From assembly GCA_023133375.1 (NCBI GenBank), contig JAGLWP010000005.1, positions 1 to 24,585 of the forward strand: a DNA stretch of 24,585 bases, read 5' to 3'. Made by a program: the position numbers and the translations under genes. Numbering within the stretch: the first letter of the stretch is position 1; each line of letters starts with the position of its first letter. This document shows positions 9,301 to 15,878 of this stretch, in pieces. The notes below the pieces were generated by a model. That model did no database searches and was not told the origin of the DNA. It saw only the letters and a list, made by a program, of their open reading frames with translations. Source of the stretch: Candidatus Pacearchaeota archaeon. GTDB taxonomy: Archaea > Nanobdellota > Nanobdellia > Pacearchaeales > GW2011-AR1.

Positions 9301-9622
9301 CCCTATTAATTTGGCTTGCAGATGGGGAAATGTATATGGTCATTATTCTAAATGTAATGATGATGACTGTGTTAAAAAGTTTTGGAGACAGAAAGTTAAA
9401 GATTGTTCTCATTATTGTAAGGATGGTGTTTGTAAATGTTACTCAAAAAATACTAAAGTTAATTTTTTAAATCAACATAAGTGTTGCAATGGTTGGAAAT
9501 GGATTCAAAAATCTGTAGCAAATTTCTGCTGCTGGGGCAAATGGTGGCAAGTATGGAAATGTTGGTGGAATTCAGCGAAATGTGGAACACATCTTGTGAA
9601 TGATTATAAAGTTTGTAAATAA
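6323..9622 (+). CDS. large secreted C25 (gingipain/caspase-fold) peptidase with Cys-rich repeat modules
   Basis: From the ATG at 6323 the protein has 1099 residues; the upstream ATG at 6305 would add six residues before a typical signal peptide (MLKRSLIIFLFIFLISFVSA), so 6323 is preferred. The order is: signal peptide; beta-rich domain; Cys-rich module (6662-6796); insert; second module (7196-7330); a central alpha/beta region; the C25 peptidase domain; and a Cys-rich C-terminus. The catalytic pair is seen as His in YADHGSYYW (codon 8537-8539) and Cys in VVIAACSTVE (codon 8615-8617), with the family-typical SYADLTGDNKPDISVGRI and LGDPTLDI around them. It probably acts outside the cell or on its surface. 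The last 40 residues are very rich in Trp and Cys. It follows the pilin-like gene with a 7-base overlap. Confidence 0.85.
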   Translation: MLKRSLIIFLFIFLISFVSAGVTVSPPKVEIDTYVTITIDLSSYGRYVYFYEQGSENVFHTIDLGCGETCSGRRTFDYLIDSSIFNLGIYKIAVDSHDDTMWLFYEFEVIVTKCEDGTLVGQCSVTQPKYCNEIGNLIDICLVCGCPIGYGCQEGGSCVSSTMLKTVSIHLYGDYDEDTEYCSISMEDISLGDSCGVGESCSKCAWNNVKTLYDVDVSNYCEDGMLEFIFADSPDVDSSGDEVYCNVGHSIRVDGGMLGVSWGTSWCSKFPHVGYENRVIFNCTDWNQISVCLDDTIAGQCSITKPKYCDNSGKLIDNCMECGCPSDHSCQEDGSCTFVHPIAPNTKLTSLYSDKEVFLVSDKDWKNILPFVSVVVWTQGSAINKYPFLVYYEKGKIFDVGSMIHFIQQYSPDKVTIIGQTLGGLDNFLIASPDLGAGLSLEQIQRIYTDDYLSYWESFDTVVYVKDNYELALLASTYASLINAPLIIQGTTHDSADIFTGRNVICVGSVSPAGASCSETYNLEGLQQKYKTETNTDKIILVNPDDWEGEIDGVDSTIYEKGSLISPILASAKHELIISATKTNSEEIDNYLEQKISELFNDDVKYLTIMAPSEFIPHSKKREGFFLYDWRISLDASSYADLTGDNKPDISVGRISGGMVTDVSSYTARALFYDTFTKTNNMKFMASSFGGVLKEMVDRISTYFSDAGYNSISVTTAESCYDFNPDEWKNQDLIYYADHGSYYWAGIKSNDIPKLSNSLVVIAACSTVERLGSDSFGVRALTNGAIGYMGSVGTIFLSTEYTKYLNEVFYHEKTLGDAFKSIYEPTKFHAGAIFLGDPTLDINPKHLLKKEIPSVPIIKQCKVIGDWCCEWDVCKSCCSPLQCKGVSPFKECKDPRCQGTDRSCGYSEAKGTCVNCETIPPDSLVCNLFGTKVKGYYFKCDDSQLCVTKTFRSVIEECSNGCSSKWGAHCRTCKNTDASCGAYENCEDCTAIPPINLACRWGNVYGHYSKCNDDDCVKKFWRQKVKDCSHYCKDGVCKCYSKNTKVNFLNQHKCCNGWKWIQKSVANFCCWGKWWQVWKCWWNSAKCGTHLVNDYKVCK
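6662..6796 (+). repeat. Cys-rich 45-codon module, copy 1
   Basis: Encodes a 45-residue unit starting and ending with Cys, with eight Cys in total. It aligns without gaps to the module at 7196-7330, with 27 of 45 residues identical by my count. Cys pairs presumably form disulphides or bind metal outside the cell. Confidence 0.85.
7196..7330 (+). repeat. Cys-rich 45-codon module, copy 2
   Basis: Second copy of the 45-residue unit. All eight Cys are conserved with copy 1, as are the GQCS and KYC segments and the CGCP core. The two copies lie 534 bases apart, start to start. Confidence 0.85.
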
Positions 9623-9628
9623 TAAAAG

Positions 9629-10873
9629 ATGAAAACAAAAAATATAATTTCAATGTTTTTGATTTTAATAGCATTAGCTCCAGTTTTATCAGCAATTTCA
9701 ATTACTATTGATATGGAAGAATCTTTTGGTCTTGGCGAGGAGATTTCATTTACTTATACAATTGTTTCAGAGAGTTCTCAGGAAATACAATATATTGCTT
9801 CTGTTAATTGTCCTAATGCGCCATTGCCTTTGCTGGAAATAAAAACAGCGAATTTAGAAGCTAATGTTCCTTTTACTAAAACTTATATTTATATGAGTTC
9901 TGTTAGTGAAAATATAGAACCGCAAACTTGTGAAGCAGGAGTTGGTATTTTAAGTCCAGAAATTTTAGAATCAAAATCTTTTACTATTGAAACTAATCCG
10001 AGTTTTGAATTTAATATAATCTTAGATAAAAAAATCTTTGTGAAAAATGAAGATATTTATTTAGATTATACATCAGAAGTTTCTGAACCTATAATAACAG
10101 CAAGTTTAATTTATCCGAATGGAAAAAGTGAGAGCTTGATTTTGCCAACTTCAATAAAAGCAGAACAACTTGGGACATATAATTTAGAGGTTACTGCTTC
10201 TAAAGGAGGGCATAAAACAGTAACTAAGAAGATTCAGTTTGGAGTGATTAAGGAAGAGGCAGATATACCTTATACAAGTGTACGAGATATAGGAGATAAA
10301 AAAGATTTTGGAAAATATATTATTTTTGTTCTTGCTGGAATTATCTTTATTTTAATTGTTTTTGTTTTTATTAAAATTTTTAGAATTCTTAAAAAGAGAA
10401 GAAAATTAACTAAAAAGAAATTAGGATTGCAAAAAGAACTTAAAAAAGGATTGAAGAAGAAAGAGAAAGGTATTGAGAAAAAGGAAAGAAAATTGATTGG
10501 AAGATTATTTCATAGAAAAAAGAAATTGGTTTTTGGGAAGAAGAAAGAAGTTGATGAGAAAATAAAACAGGAAAAGAAAGCTTTTGTGAGGGAAAAAGTT
10601 GGAGTGAGGAAAGAGTTTAGCGGGAGATTAAAAAAAGAAGGGGAGATGTTAAAGAAGAAAGAGGAGAAAAAAATTGGGGGAGAAAAAATTGGAGAGATTA
10701 GAAGATTATTATCTAAGGGAAGAAGACAATTATCTTTAGGAAATAAATGGGGGGCTAAACATACTTACAGAAAATTACGCAGGTTGCATGCTTCTTTGAA
10801 ACATGGGGAAAAGAGCAGAGAATTATATAATCAGATTTTGATTTTTCATAGGAGATTGGGTAAGAAGAATTAA
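9629..10873 (+). CDS. single-span membrane protein with Lys-rich cytoplasmic coiled tail
   Basis: I do not recognise a named family. The 414-residue protein has a signal peptide (about 1-21, ending LSA) and an external beta-rich region of about 200 residues that looks like one or two Ig-like domains. One membrane helix follows (about 229-251, YIIFVLAGIIFILIVFVFI), then about 160 cytoplasmic residues. That tail is extraordinarily rich in Lys with Glu and Arg (KKRRK, KKEKGIEKKERK, RLFHRKKK), likely a basic coiled coil that could touch nucleic acid or acidic membrane lipid. The last 60 residues (from about IGEIRRLLSKGRRQLSLG) look like a helical hairpin. It starts 6 bases after the peptidase gene, so it is probably co-transcribed with the pilin-like protein and the peptidase. 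Confidence 0.75.
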   Translation: MKTKNIISMFLILIALAPVLSAISITIDMEESFGLGEEISFTYTIVSESSQEIQYIASVNCPNAPLPLLEIKTANLEANVPFTKTYIYMSSVSENIEPQTCEAGVGILSPEILESKSFTIETNPSFEFNIILDKKIFVKNEDIYLDYTSEVSEPIITASLIYPNGKSESLILPTSIKAEQLGTYNLEVTASKGGHKTVTKKIQFGVIKEEADIPYTSVRDIGDKKDFGKYIIFVLAGIIFILIVFVFIKIFRILKKRRKLTKKKLGLQKELKKGLKKKEKGIEKKERKLIGRLFHRKKKLVFGKKKEVDEKIKQEKKAFVREKVGVRKEFSGRLKKEGEMLKKKEEKKIGGEKIGEIRRLLSKGRRQLSLGNKWGAKHTYRKLRRLHASLKHGEKSRELYNQILIFHRRLGKKN

Positions 10874-10887
10874 GTAAATTTAGATAA

Positions 10888-10900
10888 ATTAATAAATATC
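10888..10900 (+). promoter_or_regulatory. TATA box for the korA-korB operon
   Basis: ATTAATAAATATC is centred about 25 bases before the ATG at 10920, which fits a leaderless transcript. Confidence 0.5.
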
Positions 10901-10919
10901 CTATTATGTTTAATATAAA

Positions 10920-12410
10920 ATGAAATATACTATTCTTTTTGGAGGGGAGGCTGGGCAAGGGCCAAATATCCTGACAAATATTCTTGGACAAGCTTTAGTT
11001 AAGCAAGGATATCATGTTTTTTATTCGAGAGATTATCAAAGTTTGATCAGGGGCGGGCATAACTTTAATGTTTTGACATTTTCAGATAAACCAATCCATA
11101 GTAATGAGAGTAAAATAGATATTTTGGTTTCATTGGATGAGGATACAGAAACTATGCATAAAGATTCATTAAAGAAAGAAGCTGTTGTTCTGAAAGGGCA
11201 TGATGAAAATATGTATTATGCTGGTCGGCTTTTCAAACTCCTTGGGCTGAATTTTGAGGTATTGGAGCAAGAACTTAAAGAGCTTGAAAAAAGATTTGAA
11301 GAAAATATGAAAGAAGCGAAAAAAGGTTATGAAGATGAAAGAGATTGTGTTTGTCAATTAAAACATGGAAAAGGTGATGCTGTTTTTATGAACGGGAATC
11401 AAGGAATTTCCGAAGGTGCTGTGAAGTCTGGTTTGGATATTTATTATGCTTATCCTATGACTCCTGCAACTCCGGTTTTAGGGGAACTTGCAGAAGTTCA
11501 GGAAGAAAAAAATATTCTTGTTTTAGAGCTTGAAAATGAAATTTCTGTAATCAATGCCGGTATTGGAAGTGCGATGACTGGGGCAAAAGTAATGGTTGGC
11601 ACAAGCGGGGGGGGTTTTGATTTAATGACTGAAGGAATTAGTCTTGCAGGAATGGCAGAAGTTCCTATGGTAATTTACTTATCTCAACGGCCAGGCCCTG
11701 CTACTGGTGTTGCCACTTATACTGCTCAAGGAGATTTAAACATAGCACGACATTCTGGGCATGGTGAATTTAACCGAATTGTCCTTGCTCCAGGAAACCC
11801 AAAAGAATGCCAAGAACTAATAAGCCAGGCATTTTATCTTAGTCAAATCTTTGCTATTCCTTCCATAATAATTAGCGATAAACACCTTGGAGAAAGTTTC
11901 TATACTATAGAAGAAAAACCAAAAATCACGCATTCCAGAAAATTAGCTTCTATGATGAGGTATAATAGTTATGAGAAAGATAAAGAAGGTAGTGCAACTG
12001 AAAACCCAGAGATAATAAAGGAAAATATTGAAGCAAGAATTAAAAAAAATAAAGAGATTGAAAAAGAAACAGAAAAAGTTGATAGAGTAAATGTTTACGG
12101 TAAGAAGCACTCAAAAAATGTTATTGTGTCGTGGGGTTCAACCAAAGGTGCTATATTAGATGCAATAGAAGATTTAGATGTGGAGTTTATTCAGGTTTTA
12201 TATATTGAACCTTTTCCAGATATAAAAAAAGAACTTGAAAAGAAGAATGTTATTTTAATTGAGAATAATGCTACTGGTATGCTCGGAGAATTAATTGCTG
12301 AAAAAACAGGAATTTTTATTGAGGATAAGAATAAGATTTTAAAATATGACGGCAGACCCTTTTTTCATGATGAACTTAAAAAAGAAATTGAGGGGAGGTT
12401 GGGGAAATGA
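10920..12410 (+). CDS. korA: 2-oxoacid:ferredoxin oxidoreductase, fused gamma-alpha subunit
   Basis: This subunit oxidatively decarboxylates 2-oxoacids (pyruvate, 2-oxoglutarate or branched-chain acids; substrate not decidable here) to acyl-CoA, reducing ferredoxin. Residues 1-135 are the gamma domain (GGEAGQGP at 8-15; YQSLIRGGHNF at 39-49). Residues 150-350 are the alpha pyrimidine-binding domain, with YPMTPATP (178-185), NEISV and GTSGGGFDLMTEG. The C-terminal domain contains VSWGSTKGAILDA. Both expected domains are present, but the gamma part looks short: after LKKEAVVLKG the chain goes straight to ENMYYAGRLFKLLG, where I would expect roughly 35 more residues. The stop overlaps the korB ATG by four bases (ATGA). 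It has its own TATA box. Confidence 0.93.
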   Translation: MKYTILFGGEAGQGPNILTNILGQALVKQGYHVFYSRDYQSLIRGGHNFNVLTFSDKPIHSNESKIDILVSLDEDTETMHKDSLKKEAVVLKGHDENMYYAGRLFKLLGLNFEVLEQELKELEKRFEENMKEAKKGYEDERDCVCQLKHGKGDAVFMNGNQGISEGAVKSGLDIYYAYPMTPATPVLGELAEVQEEKNILVLELENEISVINAGIGSAMTGAKVMVGTSGGGFDLMTEGISLAGMAEVPMVIYLSQRPGPATGVATYTAQGDLNIARHSGHGEFNRIVLAPGNPKECQELISQAFYLSQIFAIPSIIISDKHLGESFYTIEEKPKITHSRKLASMMRYNSYEKDKEGSATENPEIIKENIEARIKKNKEIEKETEKVDRVNVYGKKHSKNVIVSWGSTKGAILDAIEDLDVEFIQVLYIEPFPDIKKELEKKNVILIENNATGMLGELIAEKTGIFIEDKNKILKYDGRPFFHDELKKEIEGRLGK

Positions 12411-13237
12411 ATCCATTAGATACAAAAACAAAAAATACCTGGTGTCCGGGATGTTTTAATTTTCAGATACTTGCGGGTGTTAAAAATGCTATTGCAAAAT
12501 CCAGAATAAAAAAAGAGGATTTCGCGATTGTTACTGGTATAGGTTGTCATGCAAAAATTTTCGACTATGTTAATCTGAACGGGATAAACACGCTTCATGG
12601 AAGGGTGCTCCCAACTTGTTTTGGGATAAAAATTGGAAATCCAAATTTGAATGTTATTGGTTTTGCAGGAGATGGAGATGCTTATGCAGAAGGAATGGCT
12701 CATTTAATTCATGCTGCCAGATATAATTCAGATATAAAATATTTTGTTCATAATAATCAGGTTTTTGCTTTAACAGTTGGACAGCCAACTCCGACTACTG
12801 AAATTGGATTTAAAGACAAGACAACGCCCCAAGGTGTGAAAATTTACCCTATGAATCCAATAAAACTTATGCTTGCTTCTGGAGCAAGTTTTGTAGCAAG
12901 AGTTTTTTCAGATGTCCAGCAAATTGAGTATATTTTCAAAGAAGCATTAAAACACAAAGGATTTGCATTTATCGAGGTAATCCAACCTTGTTTGATTTTC
13001 CACCCTGAATCATATAAAGAAAAATTCTATTCTCTTGATGAAGCAAAGCATGATAGGACAAATTTTGAACAAGCATGGAAAAGAGCACAAGAGTTTGATT
13101 ATAATGGAGTAGATGAAAAGACAAAGATTCCACTGGGAATTTTTTATCAGATTCAAAAGCCAGTTTTTGAAGAACAATATCCTCAACTTTTAGATTTGAA
13201 GAAAAAGAAAATTAGTTGGAAGGATATTAGACGGTAA
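12407..13237 (+). CDS. korB: 2-oxoacid:ferredoxin oxidoreductase beta subunit
   Basis: The 276-residue beta subunit binds thiamine diphosphate and one 4Fe-4S cluster. Cluster Cys are visible as WCPGC (13 and 16), Cys47 in GIGCHAK and Cys195 in IQPCLIF. The thiamine-diphosphate/Mg motif runs from GDGDAYAEG (88-96) to HNNQVFALT (115-123). Its length and motifs fit the short KorB/VorB/PorB class that lacks extra ferredoxin domains; no separate delta ferredoxin gene follows. It is translationally coupled to korA by an ATGA overlap. Downstream is a hairpin at 13249-13274 and then a convergent minus-strand gene, so the operon ends here. Confidence 0.95.
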   Translation: MNPLDTKTKNTWCPGCFNFQILAGVKNAIAKSRIKKEDFAIVTGIGCHAKIFDYVNLNGINTLHGRVLPTCFGIKIGNPNLNVIGFAGDGDAYAEGMAHLIHAARYNSDIKYFVHNNQVFALTVGQPTPTTEIGFKDKTTPQGVKIYPMNPIKLMLASGASFVARVFSDVQQIEYIFKEALKHKGFAFIEVIQPCLIFHPESYKEKFYSLDEAKHDRTNFEQAWKRAQEFDYNGVDEKTKIPLGIFYQIQKPVFEEQYPQLLDLKKKKISWKDIRR

Positions 13238-13248
13238 GTTGGGATACT

Positions 13249-13274
13249 AAGAACCAGACTTTGTCAAGGTTCTT
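13249..13274. repeat. hairpin repeat, copy 1 (after korB)
   Basis: AAGAACC and GGTTCTT pair over 7 bases, with an inner GAC/GTC stem around a TTT loop. It lies 12 bases after the korB stop and is related to the elements at 21618 and 24356. It may mark the 3' end of the operon. Confidence 0.6.
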
Positions 13275-13381
13275 CGCTAAGAATTCTATTAATGTGAAAG
13301 GCATATAACTTTATCTTGTGTTTTTGATATCAGTTTATTAATCTGCGAACATGGTGAGTAGGTAATAACTATAGAAAATAA

Positions 13382-13531
13382 TTAAGGAAGAGGATTTTCT
13401 CTGTCTTGTCTATATTCTTCATTTATTTCTTCATCTGTTAGCACATATGGATTTTCTTTAATTTTAGAAGTATCAATGTCTGGCCAATCTGTATCAAATA
13501 AATTCCAATCTGTCTTATCTCCTAAATCCAT
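13382..13531 (-). CDS. small acidic protein of unknown function (49 residues)
   Basis: A 49-codon ORF reads from the ATG at 13531-13529 to TAA at 13384-13382, giving a strongly acidic product that starts MDLGDKTDWNLFDTDW and ends RQDRENPLP. It has two short Trp-containing motifs of similar form (TDWNLFD and TDWPDID), no Cys and no membrane span. Support for it being real comes from a TATA-like box at 13553-13566, about 29 bases before the ATG, and from filling an otherwise empty 340-base gap. The composition looks like folded-protein coding sequence rather than noise. I do not recognise a family. It could be a small regulator or binding partner; this is not shown. Confidence 0.55.
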   Translation of the reverse strand: MDLGDKTDWNLFDTDWPDIDTSKIKENPYVLTDEEINEEYRQDRENPLP

Positions 13532-13552
13532 ATCACAATATAATTTCTAATT

Positions 13553-13566
13553 CTTTTAAATATATA
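13553..13566 (-). promoter_or_regulatory. TATA box for the 49-residue ORF
   Basis: On the minus strand TATATATTTAAAAG lies about 29 bases before the ATG at 13531, consistent with leaderless transcription. It lies just downstream of the stop of the next gene upstream on the same strand. Confidence 0.45.
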
Positions 13567-13575
13567 CATGATATA

Positions 13576-14100
13576 TTAACCAAATAAATTATTAAAAAAA
13601 CCTAATAATTCGTCTTTGAATAAAAATATTGTTACGAGAATTCCCATTAAAAGAAGTAAGAGAAATCCCAAGATAATTATCATTGTCTTGCTCCCTGGTT
13701 TTGGGGGTTGTCCATAACCTGAAACTTTTTGAAGCATATTTTGAGCTGGAGGTTGCTGTTGCATTGGTTGTTGAACTTGTTGTTGAGGAACTTGAAGTTG
13801 CTGAAGTGTTTGTGGCTGCTGGATTTGTTTAGCAAGTTGTTTTGGCTGTGAGGATTTGGAAGATAATTGTGTAGAAGGAGCAAGCATTTGAGCTGTTACA
13901 GGCTGTTGAAGTTTTTTTGTATCTACTTGGGAGGTTGGCTGTTCCGAGGACGCCAAACCATTTTCATTTATTAAACGAGCAGCTTCTGAAATTTCTTCTT
14001 TTTTATAACCTGCATTATACAAGGTCATCATTGCTCTTTTAAGAGATTCCCCCCTTGTTAAAGCTGACCTTAATGCTCCTAAAATTACTTCATTTACCAT
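13576..14100 (-). CDS. tail-anchored protein with N-terminal helical domain and Gln/Pro linker
   Basis: This 174-residue protein has three visible parts. Residues 1-50 form a compact helical domain (LRSALTRGESLKRAMMTL, then NAGYKKEEISEAARLI) that resembles a UBA-like three-helix bundle by pattern. Residues 51-136 are a disordered linker dominated by Gln, Pro and Ser. Residues 139-161 form one strongly hydrophobic span, followed by a short amphipathic end. With no signal peptide, the N-terminal domain is probably cytoplasmic and the protein held by its tail. I have seen this arrangement in other DPANN-like proteins but cannot name a family. It sits between RNase J and the 49-residue ORF on the same strand with its own TATA-like box. 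Confidence 0.75.
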   Translation of the reverse strand: MVNEVILGALRSALTRGESLKRAMMTLYNAGYKKEEISEAARLINENGLASSEQPTSQVDTKKLQQPVTAQMLAPSTQLSSKSSQPKQLAKQIQQPQTLQQLQVPQQQVQQPMQQQPPAQNMLQKVSGYGQPPKPGSKTMIIILGFLLLLLMGILVTIFLFKDELLGFFNNLFG

Positions 14101-14120
14101 TAAAAAGAAATAAGATTAAT

Positions 14121-14134
14121 GAATTTAAAAATTG
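14121..14134 (-). promoter_or_regulatory. TATA box for the tail-anchored protein gene
   Basis: The minus strand reads CAATTTTTAAATTC, centred about 27 bases before the ATG at 14100, in the 43-base gap after RNase J. Confidence 0.45.
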
Positions 14135-14143
14135 TGTGATTGA

Positions 14144-15487
14144 TTATAATTTCAATTTCTGTCCGTCTTGCATTAAATGGCATCCTCTTCCTGCTTGATA
14201 ACCCATTTCTCTTGCGAGTTCAATCATTGGAGTTAATTGTTGGGTGCTTCCGTGAGCAGGAATTATATTTTCAGGATTTATTATTGAGAGCAAGTCCTTT
14301 ATGTCTTCTCTTCCAGCATGTCCTGAAACATGTACACCATCAAAAATTCTTACTTTAGATTTTTTTAATCTTTTATCCATCTGTTCTTTATTTGCCATAT
14401 TTATTGGTGTGGGAATTGTTTTTGAAGCAAAGACAATGTTATCGTCCTGCATAAATTCAAAAGGTAATTTTTTTCTTGAAAGCCTATCCATAATACTTCC
14501 TGGCTCTCCCTGATGCCCTGTGCAAACAACTAAAGAATTTGTTTTTGACTTATTTAATTTTTTAAGGAAAGATTCTACTTCTCTTTTATAACTTACAATT
14601 TTTACGCTATTCTTAAATGGGCACAAATTCACATCTATGGCAGCAGAAACATATTTCTTCAAACTTCTGCCAACAAGATAAACTTTTCTATTTAATTTTT
14701 TTGCAAAATCAACTATGCTTTTGATTCTTGCAATGTGCGAGGAAAATGTTGCTACAAAAATTGCGGATTTTTGATTGTTAGTTGTTAATAAAACTTCTTC
14801 TAAAAGAGCTCTTGCAATTTTTTCACTGGGAGTTTTTCTTTCTGAACCTGAATAAAGTGAATCAATAATCAAAACTTTAACTCCTTGCTTTGCGATTCGT
14901 TTTAACGCAGAATAATTTGGGGGCAATCCAAGAATTGGGGTGTTGTCAAGTTTGAAATCATTGGCGTAAAGGACTATCCCTTCTGGAGTGTGCAGTGCAA
15001 TCATTGAAGTCTGCAAAGTAGAATGAGTTATATTAATAAATTCTGCCTTATAGCTTCTCTTTTTTCCTTTAATAGTAAAAGAAGAATTTGGATTAACTGT
15101 TTTTATTTGATTTGGAATTTTGATGTGGTCGTCGTCCATTATTTTTTTCAAAACTGTAGTTGTGAAAGGGGTTCCAACAACAGGTGCATGATACCTATGT
15201 GCAATATAAGGAACTGCTCCAATGTGGTCAAGATGGGCATGTCCCAAAAGAATGGCTCTGACTTTATTTCTAAGTCCAAACTTATCAATAACCAAATCAT
15301 CTGGCACAGCTCCAATACTCCTTAATTTTCCTTCAGAATAAGTCTGGGGTTGAGTTTCTTCTTCCTGCAATTCAATAACTGCTGGAAGATATAATCCCAT
15401 ATCAAATATAATTGTATCATCTCCCAAACTCACAGCAGTCATGTTCTTTCCTACTTCATTAAATCCTCCTATAGTATGAATTTCCAT
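14144..15487 (-). CDS. rnj: archaeal RNase J (beta-CASP 5'-3' exoribonuclease)
   Basis: This 447-residue protein has a metallo-beta-lactamase/beta-CASP fold. The metal-binding HAHLDH is at residues 83-88, His155 is in NITHSTLQTS, and Asp177 is in ANDFKLD. The later beta-CASP motifs GHQGEPGS, HVSGHAG and PAHGS are all present, so the enzyme should be active. The N-terminus IGGFNEVGKNM matches RNase J rather than the KH-bearing aCPSF1 at the left end. Archaeal RNase J degrades RNA 5' to 3', complementing the 3' to 5' exosome encoded 2 kb away. The start is supported by a TATA-like box about 28 bases upstream (15511-15520). It is divergent from rnp2, with an 87-base gap between them. Confidence 0.94.
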   Translation of the reverse strand: MEIHTIGGFNEVGKNMTAVSLGDDTIIFDMGLYLPAVIELQEEETQPQTYSEGKLRSIGAVPDDLVIDKFGLRNKVRAILLGHAHLDHIGAVPYIAHRYHAPVVGTPFTTTVLKKIMDDDHIKIPNQIKTVNPNSSFTIKGKKRSYKAEFINITHSTLQTSMIALHTPEGIVLYANDFKLDNTPILGLPPNYSALKRIAKQGVKVLIIDSLYSGSERKTPSEKIARALLEEVLLTTNNQKSAIFVATFSSHIARIKSIVDFAKKLNRKVYLVGRSLKKYVSAAIDVNLCPFKNSVKIVSYKREVESFLKKLNKSKTNSLVVCTGHQGEPGSIMDRLSRKKLPFEFMQDDNIVFASKTIPTPINMANKEQMDKRLKKSKVRIFDGVHVSGHAGREDIKDLLSIINPENIIPAHGSTQQLTPMIELAREMGYQAGRGCHLMQDGQKLKL

Positions 15488-15510
15488 CTTTTATCTTAAG
15501 TAGGAAGAAC

Positions 15511-15520
15511 AGTTTAAAAA
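15511..15520 (-). promoter_or_regulatory. TATA box for RNase J
   Basis: On the minus strand TTTTTAAACT is centred about 28 bases before the ATG at 15487. Another AT box at about 15529-15540 would give a leader of roughly 20 bases. Confidence 0.4.
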
Positions 15521-15544
15521 TGCTTTTAGAAATTTAAAGGCAAG

Positions 15545-15560
15545 ATTAATAAATATAATT
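15545..15560 (+). promoter_or_regulatory. TATA box for rnp2
   Basis: ATTAATAAATATAATT is centred about 23 bases before the ATG at 15575, consistent with a leaderless transcript. It lies in the divergent gap shared with RNase J. Confidence 0.45.
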
Positions 15561-15574
15561 CTCTTTGTTAAAAT

Positions 15575-15853
15575 ATGAAATCACTGAAACCTTCGATGAG
15601 GGAGAATAAAAGATATTTACTTGTGGCGGGGAATAATCTAAAGGAAAATATTGAAAAAGCTATTTTGGATTTTATTGGAGTGCTGGGGCTGTCAAGAGCA
15701 GGATTGTCATTTATTAAAATAAGTAAAAATTCTGCGATTATTTCTGTAAACAGAGAGGCAGTTAATGAAGTTAGGGCGAGTTTATGTGTGTGGACTGAGA
15801 AAATGAGTGTAGAAAAAGTTAGTGGAACTTTGAAGGGGTTGGGGAAGAAATAA
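15575..15853 (+). CDS. rnp2: RNase P protein component 2 (Pop5)
   Basis: This 92-residue basic protein matches archaeal Pop5/Rnp2, which pairs with Rpp30 and helps the RNase P RNA form its active site for tRNA 5' maturation. Recognisable features are the N-terminal SLKPSMRENKRYLLV and the central ISKNSAIISVNREAVNEVRA strand-helix. The closing VSGTLKGLGKK resembles the family's SGTLRG end. It is somewhat shorter than the roughly 120-residue family norm. It is transcribed alone: RNase J is divergent, and downstream there is a T-run and then a long structured gap before psmA. The usual Rpp30 neighbour is not next to it. Confidence 0.85.
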   Translation: MKSLKPSMRENKRYLLVAGNNLKENIEKAILDFIGVLGLSRAGLSFIKISKNSAIISVNREAVNEVRASLCVWTEKMSVEKVSGTLKGLGKK

Positions 15854-15870
15854 CAGGAATTATTGAAAAT

Positions 15871-15878
15871 CTTTTTTA
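15871..15878 (+). terminator. possible T-run terminator after rnp2
   Basis: CTTTTTTA lies 18 bases after the rnp2 stop, the kind of U-rich 3' end used by archaeal RNA polymerase and aCPSF1. Inferred from position and composition. Confidence 0.4.

Noticed and set aside
9186..9470. Open frames on both strands inside the peptidase C-terminus (also 9209-9412 on the minus strand)
   Set aside because: They are shadows of the Cys-rich coding sequence, whose repeat structure shows the true frame.
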